Shown here: positions 1 to 6,185 of the stretch, one piece after another | How positions within the stretch are numbered: the first letter of the stretch is position 1 | Layout: each line of letters begins with the position of its first letter | NCBI GenBank assembly: GCA_035765135.1 | Contig: DASTYE010000074.1 | Coordinates: 1-8,323 of the forward strand | Length of the DNA: 8,323 nt | Direction: 5' to 3' | Source of the DNA: JAICNG01 sp035765135 | GTDB taxonomy: Bacteria > Gemmatimonadota > Gemmatimonadetes > Gemmatimonadales > Gemmatimonadaceae | Notes under the pieces: generated by a model | Databases searched by the model: none | Told to the model about the DNA's origin: nothing | Seen by the model: only the letters and a program-made list of their open reading frames with translations | Made by a program: the position numbers and the translations under genes

Positions 1-374
1 GCGCGCTCGAGCGCGGCACGCGTGGCAACGACGTTCCGCTCGCCGATCTGCAGACCGGTCGCCGAGAGGAGCGAGGTGAACATGCTGGCGCCCCCGACGA
101 TCTTCGCACGAATGCGGCCCGTGCGCGCGCCTAGCGCCTGCATGCGGTCGCAGAGCAGCGGGACCGCCGTCGAGGGGAACTTCGCGCGGTTGGCGCGATC
201 CTGCGACATGCCGGTGCTCGGAAGCAGGACGTGCGCGAGTCCGCCGACGCGGGCCTGCGGATCGTGCAGCGCGATCGCCACGCAGGAGCCGAGCCCGACG
301 GTGACGAGCACCGTGCCGCCGTCGGCGACGGCGTAGTCCGCCACCTTCACGCGGATCTCCGAGCGCCCGCTCAC
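1..374 (-). CDS. cheD: CheD chemoreceptor glutamine deamidase (3' end cut by window)
   Basis: CheD deamidates specific glutamines on methyl-accepting chemotaxis receptors in the cytoplasm, making glutamates that CheR can then methylate. About 124 residues are visible; the family is usually near 160, so the last 30-40 lie beyond position 1. Visible hallmarks are VGLGSCVAI (residues 26-34), GGLAHVLLP (44-52), AKIVGGASMF in the middle, and IGERNV near the edge. The Thr-Cys-His triad of the family is present as T25, C31 and H48, with the same spacing as the T21/C27/H44 set of Thermotoga CheD. The start is a GTG (374-372) that overlaps the cheR stop codon as GTGA, so translation is probably coupled to cheR. 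No good Shine-Dalgarno is seen. No CheC, its usual partner, is in the window, though it could lie to the left. Identification is firm. Confidence 0.93.
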   Translation of the reverse strand, partial: MSGRSEIRVKVADYAVADGGTVLVTVGLGSCVAIALHDPQARVGGLAHVLLPSTGMSQDRANRAKFPSTAVPLLCDRMQALGARTGRIRAKIVGGASMFTSLLSATGLQIGERNVVATRAALER

Positions 375-1195
375 GGCTTGCGGAAGATGCGCTCGCGCGG
401 ATTCACCGCGACGAACTGGTTTCGCGCCGGGCCAAGGAGCGTCTCCACCTTGCCGAGCACGAGGAACCCACCGGGCACGAGCGCATCGAAGAAGCGCTGG
501 AACAGCGCCTCCTGCGATACCCGGTCGAAATAGATGATCACGTTGCGGCAGGTGATGAGCTCGAGGCCTCCGGCCGGCGGAGGCTCGTGCAGCAGATCGC
601 GACGCTCGAACCGCACCATCGCTTTCACGCTCGGATCCAGCGCGTGGGGCGGCTTTGGCGAGAAGTAGCGGCGCCGAATGATCGGCGGCGTGTCCGCGAA
701 CGCATCCTCGCCGAACGTCCCGCGCTCGGCGGCCTTCAGGCTCAGCCGGTCGATGTCGGAGCCCACGATCATGATGCGCGAGAGCGCGGCCTCATCGCGC
801 CGGCGCGCCGCCTCCTGATGCATGAGGATGGCGAGCGAATACGGCTCCTCACCGGACGCACACCCGGCACTCCAGCACCTGATGTGCTGCGCCGCGGTCG
901 GCCACAGCTCCGGGATGACGTCGTGCGCGATGGCGGCGAACGTCTCCCAGTTCCGAAAGAGCTTGGTGACGTTGATCGTGAGAGCGTCGAGCAGGAGCTC
1001 GTACTCGCGGACGTCACGGTCGAGGATCGCGGCGTAATCGCGAAACGTGTGTACGCCGCGTGCCCGCATGCGCACGGCGATCCGGCGGCGCAGGCACTTT
1101 TCCTTGTAGCTCGCGCACCCGAAGCCGCGCTCGCGTGAGATCTTCTCCGTGAGCGCGGCAAACTCCGCATCGGCCATGCGCTGCTGCAGACTCAC
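371..1195 (-). CDS. cheR: CheR-type chemoreceptor glutamate methyltransferase
   Basis: This enzyme transfers a methyl group from S-adenosylmethionine to receptor glutamates, the adaptation reaction of chemotaxis-type pathways. The product is 274 aa, close to the usual 270-290. The helical N-terminal domain (about 8-85) ends in TINVTKLFRNWETF (73-86), matching the T-N-T-FFR block of CheR that includes an arginine near the SAM site. The SAM domain has WSAGCASGEEPYSLA (108-122, motif I), GSDID (145-149) and ITCRNVIIYFD (214-224), followed by GGFLVLG (242-248). I chose the GTG at 1195 because it forms a GTGA overlap with the stop of the upstream PATAN-TPR gene. An ATG at 1177 (residue 7) is possible. 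No receptor-binding pentapeptide or TPR extension is fused. It is coupled to cheD downstream by another GTGA overlap. Whether it modifies classical receptors or another target in this pathway is unknown. Confidence 0.94.
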   Translation of the reverse strand: MSLQQRMADAEFAALTEKISRERGFGCASYKEKCLRRRIAVRMRARGVHTFRDYAAILDRDVREYELLLDALTINVTKLFRNWETFAAIAHDVIPELWPTAAQHIRCWSAGCASGEEPYSLAILMHQEAARRRDEAALSRIMIVGSDIDRLSLKAAERGTFGEDAFADTPPIIRRRYFSPKPPHALDPSVKAMVRFERRDLLHEPPPAGGLELITCRNVIIYFDRVSQEALFQRFFDALVPGGFLVLGKVETLLGPARNQFVAVNPRERIFRKP

Positions 1196-2811
1196 ATCAC
1201 CGCCCGGACGAGGTCGAGATTCGTGCGGATGAGGGCGTTTTCCGGATCGAGCTCCAGTGCTTTCTCCCAGCACTCCAGCGCGGCATCGCGCTCGTGACGC
1301 CGGTAGCGGATGTTGCCGAGCTTGAACCACACATCGTGCCCCTGCCTGGGCGCGAGTCGGGCCGCACGCTCATATGACTCGAGCGCGCGATCGTATTGAC
1401 CCGCACGATAGTGGCAGTCGCCCATGTTCTTGTGCAGCTGCGGCAAGGAGCTGTCGTCTCCCAGCCCCTGCTCCGCAACCTCCGTTGCTTGCCGGTACTT
1501 TCCGGCACGCTCGAGGAGTGTCGCTTTCAGGTTGTGAAGCGCGGCGACGTGGGGGTGCACCTCCAACGCTTCCTCGACGAGCGCCGATGCGCGCTCGACA
1601 TCCCCCCCGAGCGCCGCGGCGAGTGCGGCGTAGTGAAACCACGTGGCGCTGGGCCGCCGCTTGCCGAAGAGGGCTCGGGCGGCCGACAGGATCTCGTTGC
1701 CAGCCTCCAGCTGTCCGCGCCGCATCGCGATGATGCCGAGCGAGGTCTGAATGCGCGGATCGCTCCCTCCCCCGCGCGCCACCGCCTCCTCCAGCGCGAT
1801 CTGCGCGTCATCGAAGCGCCCAGCTCGCTCGAGAACGAACGCGAGGTTGTGAAACACCGCCGGAGGCGCGTTCTGCTGCGCCGCCGCCTCGCGCAGCACT
1901 TCCTCGGCTTGCGGAAGCCGATCGTGACGGAGGTGCACGAGTGCCATGTAGAAGAGCGCCTGGCTATCGTTCGGCCGCAGCTCGGCCACGCGCCGGAACT
2001 CGCGGGTGGCCTCCTCGTACATGCCCGTCTTGTAGAACGCGATCCCGAGGTTGCGATGCTCCTCGACGCGCGCTTCGCGCACGACGGCGTCCGACGTCTT
2101 CGACTTGCCGATCCGGTGCAGGAAGCCCGCGGTCGCCAGGCCGTAGAGCGCCTTCCCGACCTCGAACTCGCCCAGTCCCGACTCATCGACGAGGGCCGCG
2201 ACATCGCGTCGCCCGTCGACCAGCGGGATGAGCTGCTCCTGCTCCATCGTGAGCTCGGCGTCGCTCGCGGCGAGCTTGGTGCGATCGAGCTCGAAGATGA
2301 TGTCGAAGCTCGGAATCTTCTTCTCGATCAGGCTCCACTCGTCGACACGGCGCGCGCCTTCCAGCAGCAGCGACTCGGGATTGATCGAGACGAGGAAATC
2401 CCGCTCGTCAGGCAGGACGTCTCCCTCGAAGCTGAACGTCCCCTGAGTCCAGGTGAAGAGGAAATAGACCGCCTCCTCGATCTGGAGACGGATGTAACGG
2501 TGCAGCTCCTCGCGGGTGAGGATCTTCCGCTCAATGAGGATTTCGCCGAGGCGCTTGTCTCGCTGGCGCGATTGCACCTGGATGGCCGCGTCGAGGTCCT
2601 GCTGCGTGATCAGCCCGTTCTTCACGAGAATGTCGCCGAGCCGGTCGCGCCGGTTCACGATGGAGGCGTACGAGATGCGCCCTTTCGAGAAGTAGATCGT
2701 TCCAAAGCTGCTGCGATCGGCGACGCTCAGACATCCCGTCTTCTGCCCCATGGCCAGCAGCTGCAGGACGTCCGGGAGACTCGCCTCGCGGAGGCTGCCC
2801 TTGATCGCCAT
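1192..2811 (-). CDS. PATAN/DUF4388 domain protein with about eight TPRs and MshEN-like motifs
   Basis: A 539-residue, apparently cytoplasmic protein with no signal peptide or membrane segment. Residues 1-55 match the first half of a DUF4388 (PatA N-terminal, PATAN) domain: GSLREASLPDVLQLLA, KTGCLSV, then TIYFSKGRISYAS. The second half returns at 111-130 (IEEAVYFLFTWTQGTFSFEG). Between them are two adjacent 24-residue motifs, R57-Q80 and R87-Q110, each of the form RLGxxLVxxxxIxxxxLxxxIxxQ. These resemble the paired c-di-GMP motifs of MshEN domains. Residues about 190-235 look like a small winged-helix-like segment (LVDGRRDVAALVDES). From about 250 to 528 there are roughly eight TPRs, for example NLGIAFYKTGMYEEATREF. 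It is a paralogue of the protein at 7035-8180. The ATG overlaps the previous stop as TAATG, with TGAGGA at 2826-2821 as ribosome site. Likely role: a protein-binding scaffold or signal-responsive adaptor. Ligand and partner are unknown. Confidence 0.88.
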   Translation of the reverse strand: MAIKGSLREASLPDVLQLLAMGQKTGCLSVADRSSFGTIYFSKGRISYASIVNRRDRLGDILVKNGLITQQDLDAAIQVQSRQRDKRLGEILIERKILTREELHRYIRLQIEEAVYFLFTWTQGTFSFEGDVLPDERDFLVSINPESLLLEGARRVDEWSLIEKKIPSFDIIFELDRTKLAASDAELTMEQEQLIPLVDGRRDVAALVDESGLGEFEVGKALYGLATAGFLHRIGKSKTSDAVVREARVEEHRNLGIAFYKTGMYEEATREFRRVAELRPNDSQALFYMALVHLRHDRLPQAEEVLREAAAQQNAPPAVFHNLAFVLERAGRFDDAQIALEEAVARGGGSDPRIQTSLGIIAMRRGQLEAGNEILSAARALFGKRRPSATWFHYAALAAALGGDVERASALVEEALEVHPHVAALHNLKATLLERAGKYRQATEVAEQGLGDDSSLPQLHKNMGDCHYRAGQYDRALESYERAARLAPRQGHDVWFKLGNIRYRRHERDAALECWEKALELDPENALIRTNLDLVRAVM

Positions 2812-4721
2812 TAGCGCAGATCCTCAATGATGCGGCCCGAGAGGTCGGGCCAATCCCACACTGTTTTCTCGCGATCGGAGAACAGGTCGTCCCCCGAGGG
2901 CGTTGCCCGGTGGATCGGCGTGGACCGGCGTACCGATGCCACGCGGGACACGTCCGTACTCGTCAGGCGCCCGTTCGACTTCGCGGCAATCTCTGCCAAC
3001 CGCTCCGCCACCCGCAGAATGTCGCGCGCGGTCTTCACCTCGAGTCCGGCGGCGGCGCGCAGCACGTCCGGCACCGGCTCGATCCCCGCGACGGCCAGCT
3101 GACGCGCGATGAGCTTCTCGCGCACGAGCCGGTCTGGCGGCTGGATCTCGACCACCAGCCCGCCCTCGAAGCGCGAGCGCAGCCGCTCGTCCATCTCGAC
3201 CAGCGTGCGCGGGGCGCGCCCTGCCGTGAGCACGATCTGCTTCCCCGCTTCGACGAGCCAGTTGAAGAGATGGAAGAATTCCTCCTGCGTCCGCTCCGTC
3301 CCCGCGAATTGCTCGATCTCGTCGATGAGGAGTGCATCGACTCGCCGGTAGCGGCCGCGCCAGGTCTCGATGGCGCTGTCCTGGAGTGCCGCGATCAGCT
3401 CATCCACGAAGTCGCTCGCGCGAACGCAGGCAACCGTCATGGCGCCGCCGCTGGCCGCCACGAGCTCGTTGCCAATGGCGTGCAGCAGGTGCGTCTTGCC
3501 AACGCCGGCTCCGCCGTGGATCACCAGCGGGTTGTATCGTCGCCCCGGCTCCTCCACGATGGTGTCGGCCGCGTGCGCGGCCAGCTGATTCGAGGGCCCG
3601 ACCTCGAACTCCGACCTGAGAAACGCGGGGTCCGGCGGTGGTGGTGGAGCCGTCGACGTGCGCAGCGTTTCGGCGACACGCTCGAGCTCCTCGATCGCTT
3701 CGATATCGCGGAACTGCACCGACCCTCGCTGCGTGGGATCGAGCGCGACGATCTCCTGTTCCAACGCACGTAACCGCTCCACTTTCGCGCCGAATTCCCG
3801 AAGTAGCGCCTCGGGGTCGGGCGTCTCCGCGCTCTGGAGCGCGCGCTCGAGGGCACCCGTCCGATACCCCTGCGTGCGCCACTCCGCCGTCGCTTCGACG
3901 AGCTTCACGCGCCGCGCGTCGATGTGCTGCGCGACGGCCACCGCGAGTCCGGACAGGAAGTTTTCGTACTGGCCGCTCTTCGGCGTCAGGCTGTACGCCC
4001 GGCCGTTGCCGTGATCGCCGAGGAGTCCGCGAATGCTCTCGACCGTTACCTCTCCTTCACCGAGCGTCTGAAACGCGATGAGCCGGTTGATCGCGCCGTG
4101 CATCTCGCGGACGTTCGCGAAGGCGAGGCGCGCGACCTCCTCCACGACGCCCGGCGCGAACTCCACATCGCGCTCGCCACACCGCCGGCGCAGGATCGCC
4201 ACGCGCGTCTCGTAGTCGGGGGCGCCCATGTCGACGAGCAGGCCGCCGGAAAACCGTGTCAACAACCGATCGTCGAGATCGGCGATCTCGGCGGGTGGGC
4301 GATCGCTCGTCAGGACGATCTGCTTGCCGCTGCGCTGGAGCGTGTTGAACAGTCGCAGCAGCTCGCTCTGCGTTTCCTGTCTGCCGGTGAGAAACTGCAC
4401 GTCGTCGAGCAGCAGGATATCCAGCTCGGCGAAGCCGCCGCGGAAGGACTCCACCTCACCGCGCGTGACGGCCTGGTGGAGTTGCTCGACGAGCTCGTCG
4501 GTGGTGATGTACTCGGCGCGCAGGTCGGGCTGAAGCTGACGGGCGAGATGTCCGATGGCGGAGAGGAGATGCGTCTTCCCCAGCCCCGACGCCGCATAGA
4601 TGAACAGCGGGTTGTACGTCGCTCCGGGCGACTGCGCAACGGCGCGCGCCGCCGAGACCGCGAGCCGATTGGCCGCGCCGACGACGAACGTCTCGAAGCG
4701 AAGTCGCGTATCCAGCGGCAT
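2811..4721 (-). CDS. Tandem DnaA-like AAA+ ATPase without DNA-binding domain
   Basis: A 636-residue protein built from two DnaA domain III-like AAA+ modules. Module 1 (about 8-235) has FETFVVGAANRLAVSAARAV and YNPLFIYAASGLGKTHLL (Walker A, K49/T50), DILLLDDVQFL (Walker B, D106/D107), QIVLTSDRPP (sensor 1), DRLLTRF (R156, probable arginine finger) and NVREMHGAINRL (sensor 2, R205). Module 2 (about 370-595) has GGAGVGKTHLLHAIG (Walker A, K409/T410), ALLIDEIEQF (D467/E468), QIVLTAGRAP, ERLRSRF (R517) and a diverged sensor 2 around R566. Between them, about 240-356 is predicted mostly helical, then comes a proline run (359-363). DnaA domain IV, with its DHTTVLHA-type signature, is absent. The C-terminal tail (about 596-636) ends in a Trp/Asp-rich stretch I do not recognise. 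It starts 5 nt after mglA with a strong GGGAGGGG at 4738-4731. It is not the replication initiator. An Hda-like or scaffold ATPase serving the MglA system is an inference from context. Confidence 0.9.
   Translation of the reverse strand: MPLDTRLRFETFVVGAANRLAVSAARAVAQSPGATYNPLFIYAASGLGKTHLLSAIGHLARQLQPDLRAEYITTDELVEQLHQAVTRGEVESFRGGFAELDILLLDDVQFLTGRQETQSELLRLFNTLQRSGKQIVLTSDRPPAEIADLDDRLLTRFSGGLLVDMGAPDYETRVAILRRRCGERDVEFAPGVVEEVARLAFANVREMHGAINRLIAFQTLGEGEVTVESIRGLLGDHGNGRAYSLTPKSGQYENFLSGLAVAVAQHIDARRVKLVEATAEWRTQGYRTGALERALQSAETPDPEALLREFGAKVERLRALEQEIVALDPTQRGSVQFRDIEAIEELERVAETLRTSTAPPPPPDPAFLRSEFEVGPSNQLAAHAADTIVEEPGRRYNPLVIHGGAGVGKTHLLHAIGNELVAASGGAMTVACVRASDFVDELIAALQDSAIETWRGRYRRVDALLIDEIEQFAGTERTQEEFFHLFNWLVEAGKQIVLTAGRAPRTLVEMDERLRSRFEGGLVVEIQPPDRLVREKLIARQLAVAGIEPVPDVLRAAAGLEVKTARDILRVAERLAEIAAKSNGRLTSTDVSRVASVRRSTPIHRATPSGDDLFSDREKTVWDWPDLSGRIIEDLR
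2821..2826 (-). promoter_or_regulatory. Shine-Dalgarno for the 539-aa PATAN-TPR gene
   Basis: TGAGGA on the minus strand, 9 nt before the ATG at 2811, inside the last codons of the AAA+ gene. Stop and start share one base (TAATG), so reinitiation by the same ribosome is likely. Confidence 0.7.
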
Positions 4722-4726
4722 GCGCG

Positions 4727-5335
4727 TCAGCCCCTCCCGGCCTCGGCGGGCGATGCCAGCCGTTTGAGCACGAGCTCGGCGATTCCGCGCAGCGTCTCGA
4801 ACACGCCGACACCGTGCAGCGCGTCCGCGGTAAACCGGGGCACGCCGCGGAAGTTGAGCGCCTCGTCGAGATCATCGACGGACATGATCATGTCGCGCGG
4901 GAGATCCTGCTTGTTGTACTGGAGTACGAGAGGCGTGGAGCGGGGGTCCATGCCGTGCTCGCCGAGGTTGGCATGCAGGTCCTGCAGACTCTCGATGTTC
5001 TCCTGAAGCTGCCGTGACTGGCTGTCGGCGACGAACACCACACCGTCCGCTCCCTGGAGCACGAGCTTCCGCGTCGCCTGGTAGTAGACCTGGCCCGGCA
5101 CGGTGTAGAGCTGAAGCCGGGTCGTGAACCCGGAGATGGTGCCGAGGTCGAGCGGCAGGAAGTCGAAGAACAGCGTGCGGTCCGTCTGCGTGGCCAGCGA
5201 CACCATGCGTCCCTTCCGCTCGTCAGGCACCTGGCCATAGACGTAATGCAAGTTCGTCGTCTTCCCCGACCGCCCAGGGCCGTAGTAGACGATCTTGCAC
5301 GTGATCTCGCGGGTGGCGTAGTTGACGAGCGACAC
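4727..5335 (-). CDS. mglA: MglA-like Ras-family small GTPase
   Basis: A 202-residue cytoplasmic GTPase of the MglA family. In Myxococcus, MglA-GTP marks the leading cell pole and directs type IV pili and gliding machinery. Visible elements are the P-loop GPGRSGKTT (19-27), switch I region QTDRTLFFDFLPL (50-62), YTVPGQ (77-82) with the family's Thr in place of the usual Asp of the DxxG box, and the base-recognition NKQD (141-144). The residues needed for GTP hydrolysis in Myxococcus MglA, R53 and Q82, fall at exactly these numbers when the GTG at 5335 is the start. That, plus the typical N-terminus SLVNYATREI, fixes the start; the open frame runs further upstream but only through the mglB coding region. 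The gene begins 5 nt after mglB with no clear Shine-Dalgarno, so coupling to mglB translation is likely. P-loop positions 22-23 are Arg-Ser where Myxococcus has Leu-Cys. Confidence 0.95.
   Translation of the reverse strand: MSLVNYATREITCKIVYYGPGRSGKTTNLHYVYGQVPDERKGRMVSLATQTDRTLFFDFLPLDLGTISGFTTRLQLYTVPGQVYYQATRKLVLQGADGVVFVADSQSRQLQENIESLQDLHANLGEHGMDPRSTPLVLQYNKQDLPRDMIMSVDDLDEALNFRGVPRFTADALHGVGVFETLRGIAELVLKRLASPAEAGRG
4731..4738 (-). promoter_or_regulatory. Strong Shine-Dalgarno for the tandem AAA+ gene
   Basis: GGGAGGGG on the minus strand, 9 nt before the ATG at 4721, lying in the final codons of mglA. It supports the assigned start and suggests initiation that does not depend only on coupling to mglA. 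Confidence 0.75.
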
Positions 5336-5340
5336 GACGG

Positions 5341-5838
5341 TCAGGACGTGGGGGTGATGTGGCGTCGTCCGGGCGCACGCCCGAACAGCATGGCGAGATT
5401 GCGATTCAGCTCGGCTTCGAAGTTCTCGTCGAGCATGGGCGCCACATTGGGGACTTGCACCTTCGCCTGCGCGAGCGCCGTGCGCAGCTCTTCGAAGTAT
5501 AGTTGCACGAGCCCGAGCGAGCTCTGGTCGTCGAACACGGTGAGAAACAGGCACGGCCCGCGCGGTGTCGTCGCCTCGGCGAGGTACAGGCGCCGCTTGG
5601 CGCCGGCGTGAAAGACATCGCGGAAACCCTTGCCCTCGAGCGTGCGGCCGAGCTCGCGGACGGTCGCGTGAATGCCGGCCGCGAGCGCGGCCGCCGACAT
5701 GACGTCGACCGCCCGCGCGAACCCGCTCTGCCCGAGCACCTGCCCGCTCGGATAGATGAGCAGCGCGAACATGACGCGCGCGTCGTCGACGAAGCGTCTC
5801 AATGGCGCCTCGACCCAGGGCTCGGCGACGCTGATCAT
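5341..5838 (-). CDS. mglB: MglB-like roadblock/LC7 protein, probable MglA GTPase-activating partner
   Basis: A 165-residue roadblock/LC7 protein placed directly before mglA, the same order as the mglBA operon of Myxococcus. Family signature stretches are FALLIYPSGQVLGQSG (24-39), FRDVFHAGAKRRLYL (72-86) and VFDDQSSLGLVQL (101-113). The latter two closely resemble the FHEGAK and FDNRTSLGLVRL segments of Myxococcus MglB. The C-terminus (about 136-153, LDENFEAELNRNLAMLFGR) ends in an amphipathic helix like the MglB tail. In that system MglB dimers stimulate GTP hydrolysis by MglA and mark the lagging pole. The start ATG at 5838 overlaps the stop of the preceding roadblock gene as ATGA. The nearest Shine-Dalgarno, GGAG at 5853-5850, lies in the loop of a short perfect inverted repeat. 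The Arg-rich last residues (GRRHITPTS) are not explained. Confidence 0.88.
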   Translation of the reverse strand: MISVAEPWVEAPLRRFVDDARVMFALLIYPSGQVLGQSGFARAVDVMSAAALAAGIHATVRELGRTLEGKGFRDVFHAGAKRRLYLAEATTPRGPCLFLTVFDDQSSLGLVQLYFEELRTALAQAKVQVPNVAPMLDENFEAELNRNLAMLFGRAPGRRHITPTS

Positions 5839-6185
5839 ATCGTGAGGCGCTCCAGCGCCTTCAGCATCTCCATACGGATGAGCCCGATGTTCGCCCGCGT
5901 ATCGGCGATGATCACCAGCACCATGTCGTTCTTGCCGGCGGCGCAGACGTGCCCTTCCGCGGCGCGAAGTCGAAGGAAGGTCACGCCACCGAGCCCGGCG
6001 GCATCGGCCGACAGGCGCGCCTTGCGATAGAGCGACGCCGCGAGCGCGGCGAAGGCCGGTCCCTTCATCCCGACGTGGAGTGTCGCATCGATGATCACGC
6101 CGTCCGCTTCGTCGACGAGCATGCTCCCGGTGACTCCACGCTGCCGCGTGAGTGCGGAGATGATCGGCGTCATGTTGGCCTTCAT
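5835..6185 (-). CDS. Free-standing roadblock/LC7 domain protein
   Basis: A compact 116-residue protein that is a single roadblock/LC7 domain. It shows the N-terminal helix (PIISALTRQRGVTG), the strand pair SMLVDEADGVIID (21-33), a central helix (about 43-58), GGVTFLRLRAAEGHVCAAG (66-84), and the closing DMVLVIIADTRANIGLIR (87-104) plus C-terminal helix. Such proteins form homo- or heterodimers and in bacteria typically bind or regulate small GTPases. The ATG at 6185 is chosen because it forms an ATGA overlap with the stop of the upstream gene and has GGGGAG at 6200-6195, 9 nt upstream; longer versions would run into the upstream gene. It lies between a TPR-roadblock protein and MglB, so it may pair with either or compete with MglB for MglA. 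It is less MglB-like than its downstream neighbour, which is the likelier GAP. Confidence 0.88.
   Translation of the reverse strand: MKANMTPIISALTRQRGVTGSMLVDEADGVIIDATLHVGMKGPAFAALAASLYRKARLSADAAGLGGVTFLRLRAAEGHVCAAGKNDMVLVIIADTRANIGLIRMEMLKALERLTI
5845..5860 (-). promoter_or_regulatory. Inverted repeat covering the mglB Shine-Dalgarno
   Basis: On the minus strand AGGCGCTGGAGCGCCT is a perfect inverted repeat. As RNA it could form a six-pair stem with a TGGA loop. The only Shine-Dalgarno-like sequence for mglB (GGAG, 5853-5850) sits at its centre, 11 nt from the ATG at 5838. It lies in the last codons of the preceding roadblock gene, so ribosomes finishing that gene would open it. Such short GC palindromes are common by chance in GC-rich coding DNA, so function is tentative. 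Confidence 0.35.

Noticed and set aside
1196..1330. N-terminal extension of CheR
   Set aside because: The extra residues overlap the conserved TPR end of the upstream gene and are low-complexity; the GTGA start gives the usual CheR length.
1396..2814. Long plus-strand open frame of 472 codons
   Set aside because: It is antisense to the PATAN-TPR gene, whose product shows clear domains. Its own translation is Arg/Leu/Asp-rich with no recognisable domain, as expected from the complement of GC-rich codons.
2811..4721. Calling the AAA+ protein the replication initiator DnaA, with a nearby origin
   Set aside because: There is no domain IV, there are two AAA+ modules, no dnaN or other replication gene is adjacent, and there is no intergenic space that could hold a cluster of DnaA boxes.
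3924..5006. Plus-strand open frame of 360 codons across mglA and the AAA+ gene
   Set aside because: Both underlying minus-strand genes have unmistakable catalytic motifs; the plus-strand product has none.
5336..5554. N-terminal extension of MglA in the same open frame
   Set aside because: The extra 73 residues lie over the mglB coding region, are Arg/Ala-rich and have no counterpart in MglA; the GTG at 5335 gives exact Myxococcus numbering.
5677..5694. GC-rich hairpin (GGCCGC, loop, GCGGCC) as a terminator
   Set aside because: It lies inside the mglB-like coding region with no following T-run on either strand; a chance palindrome in GC-rich sequence.
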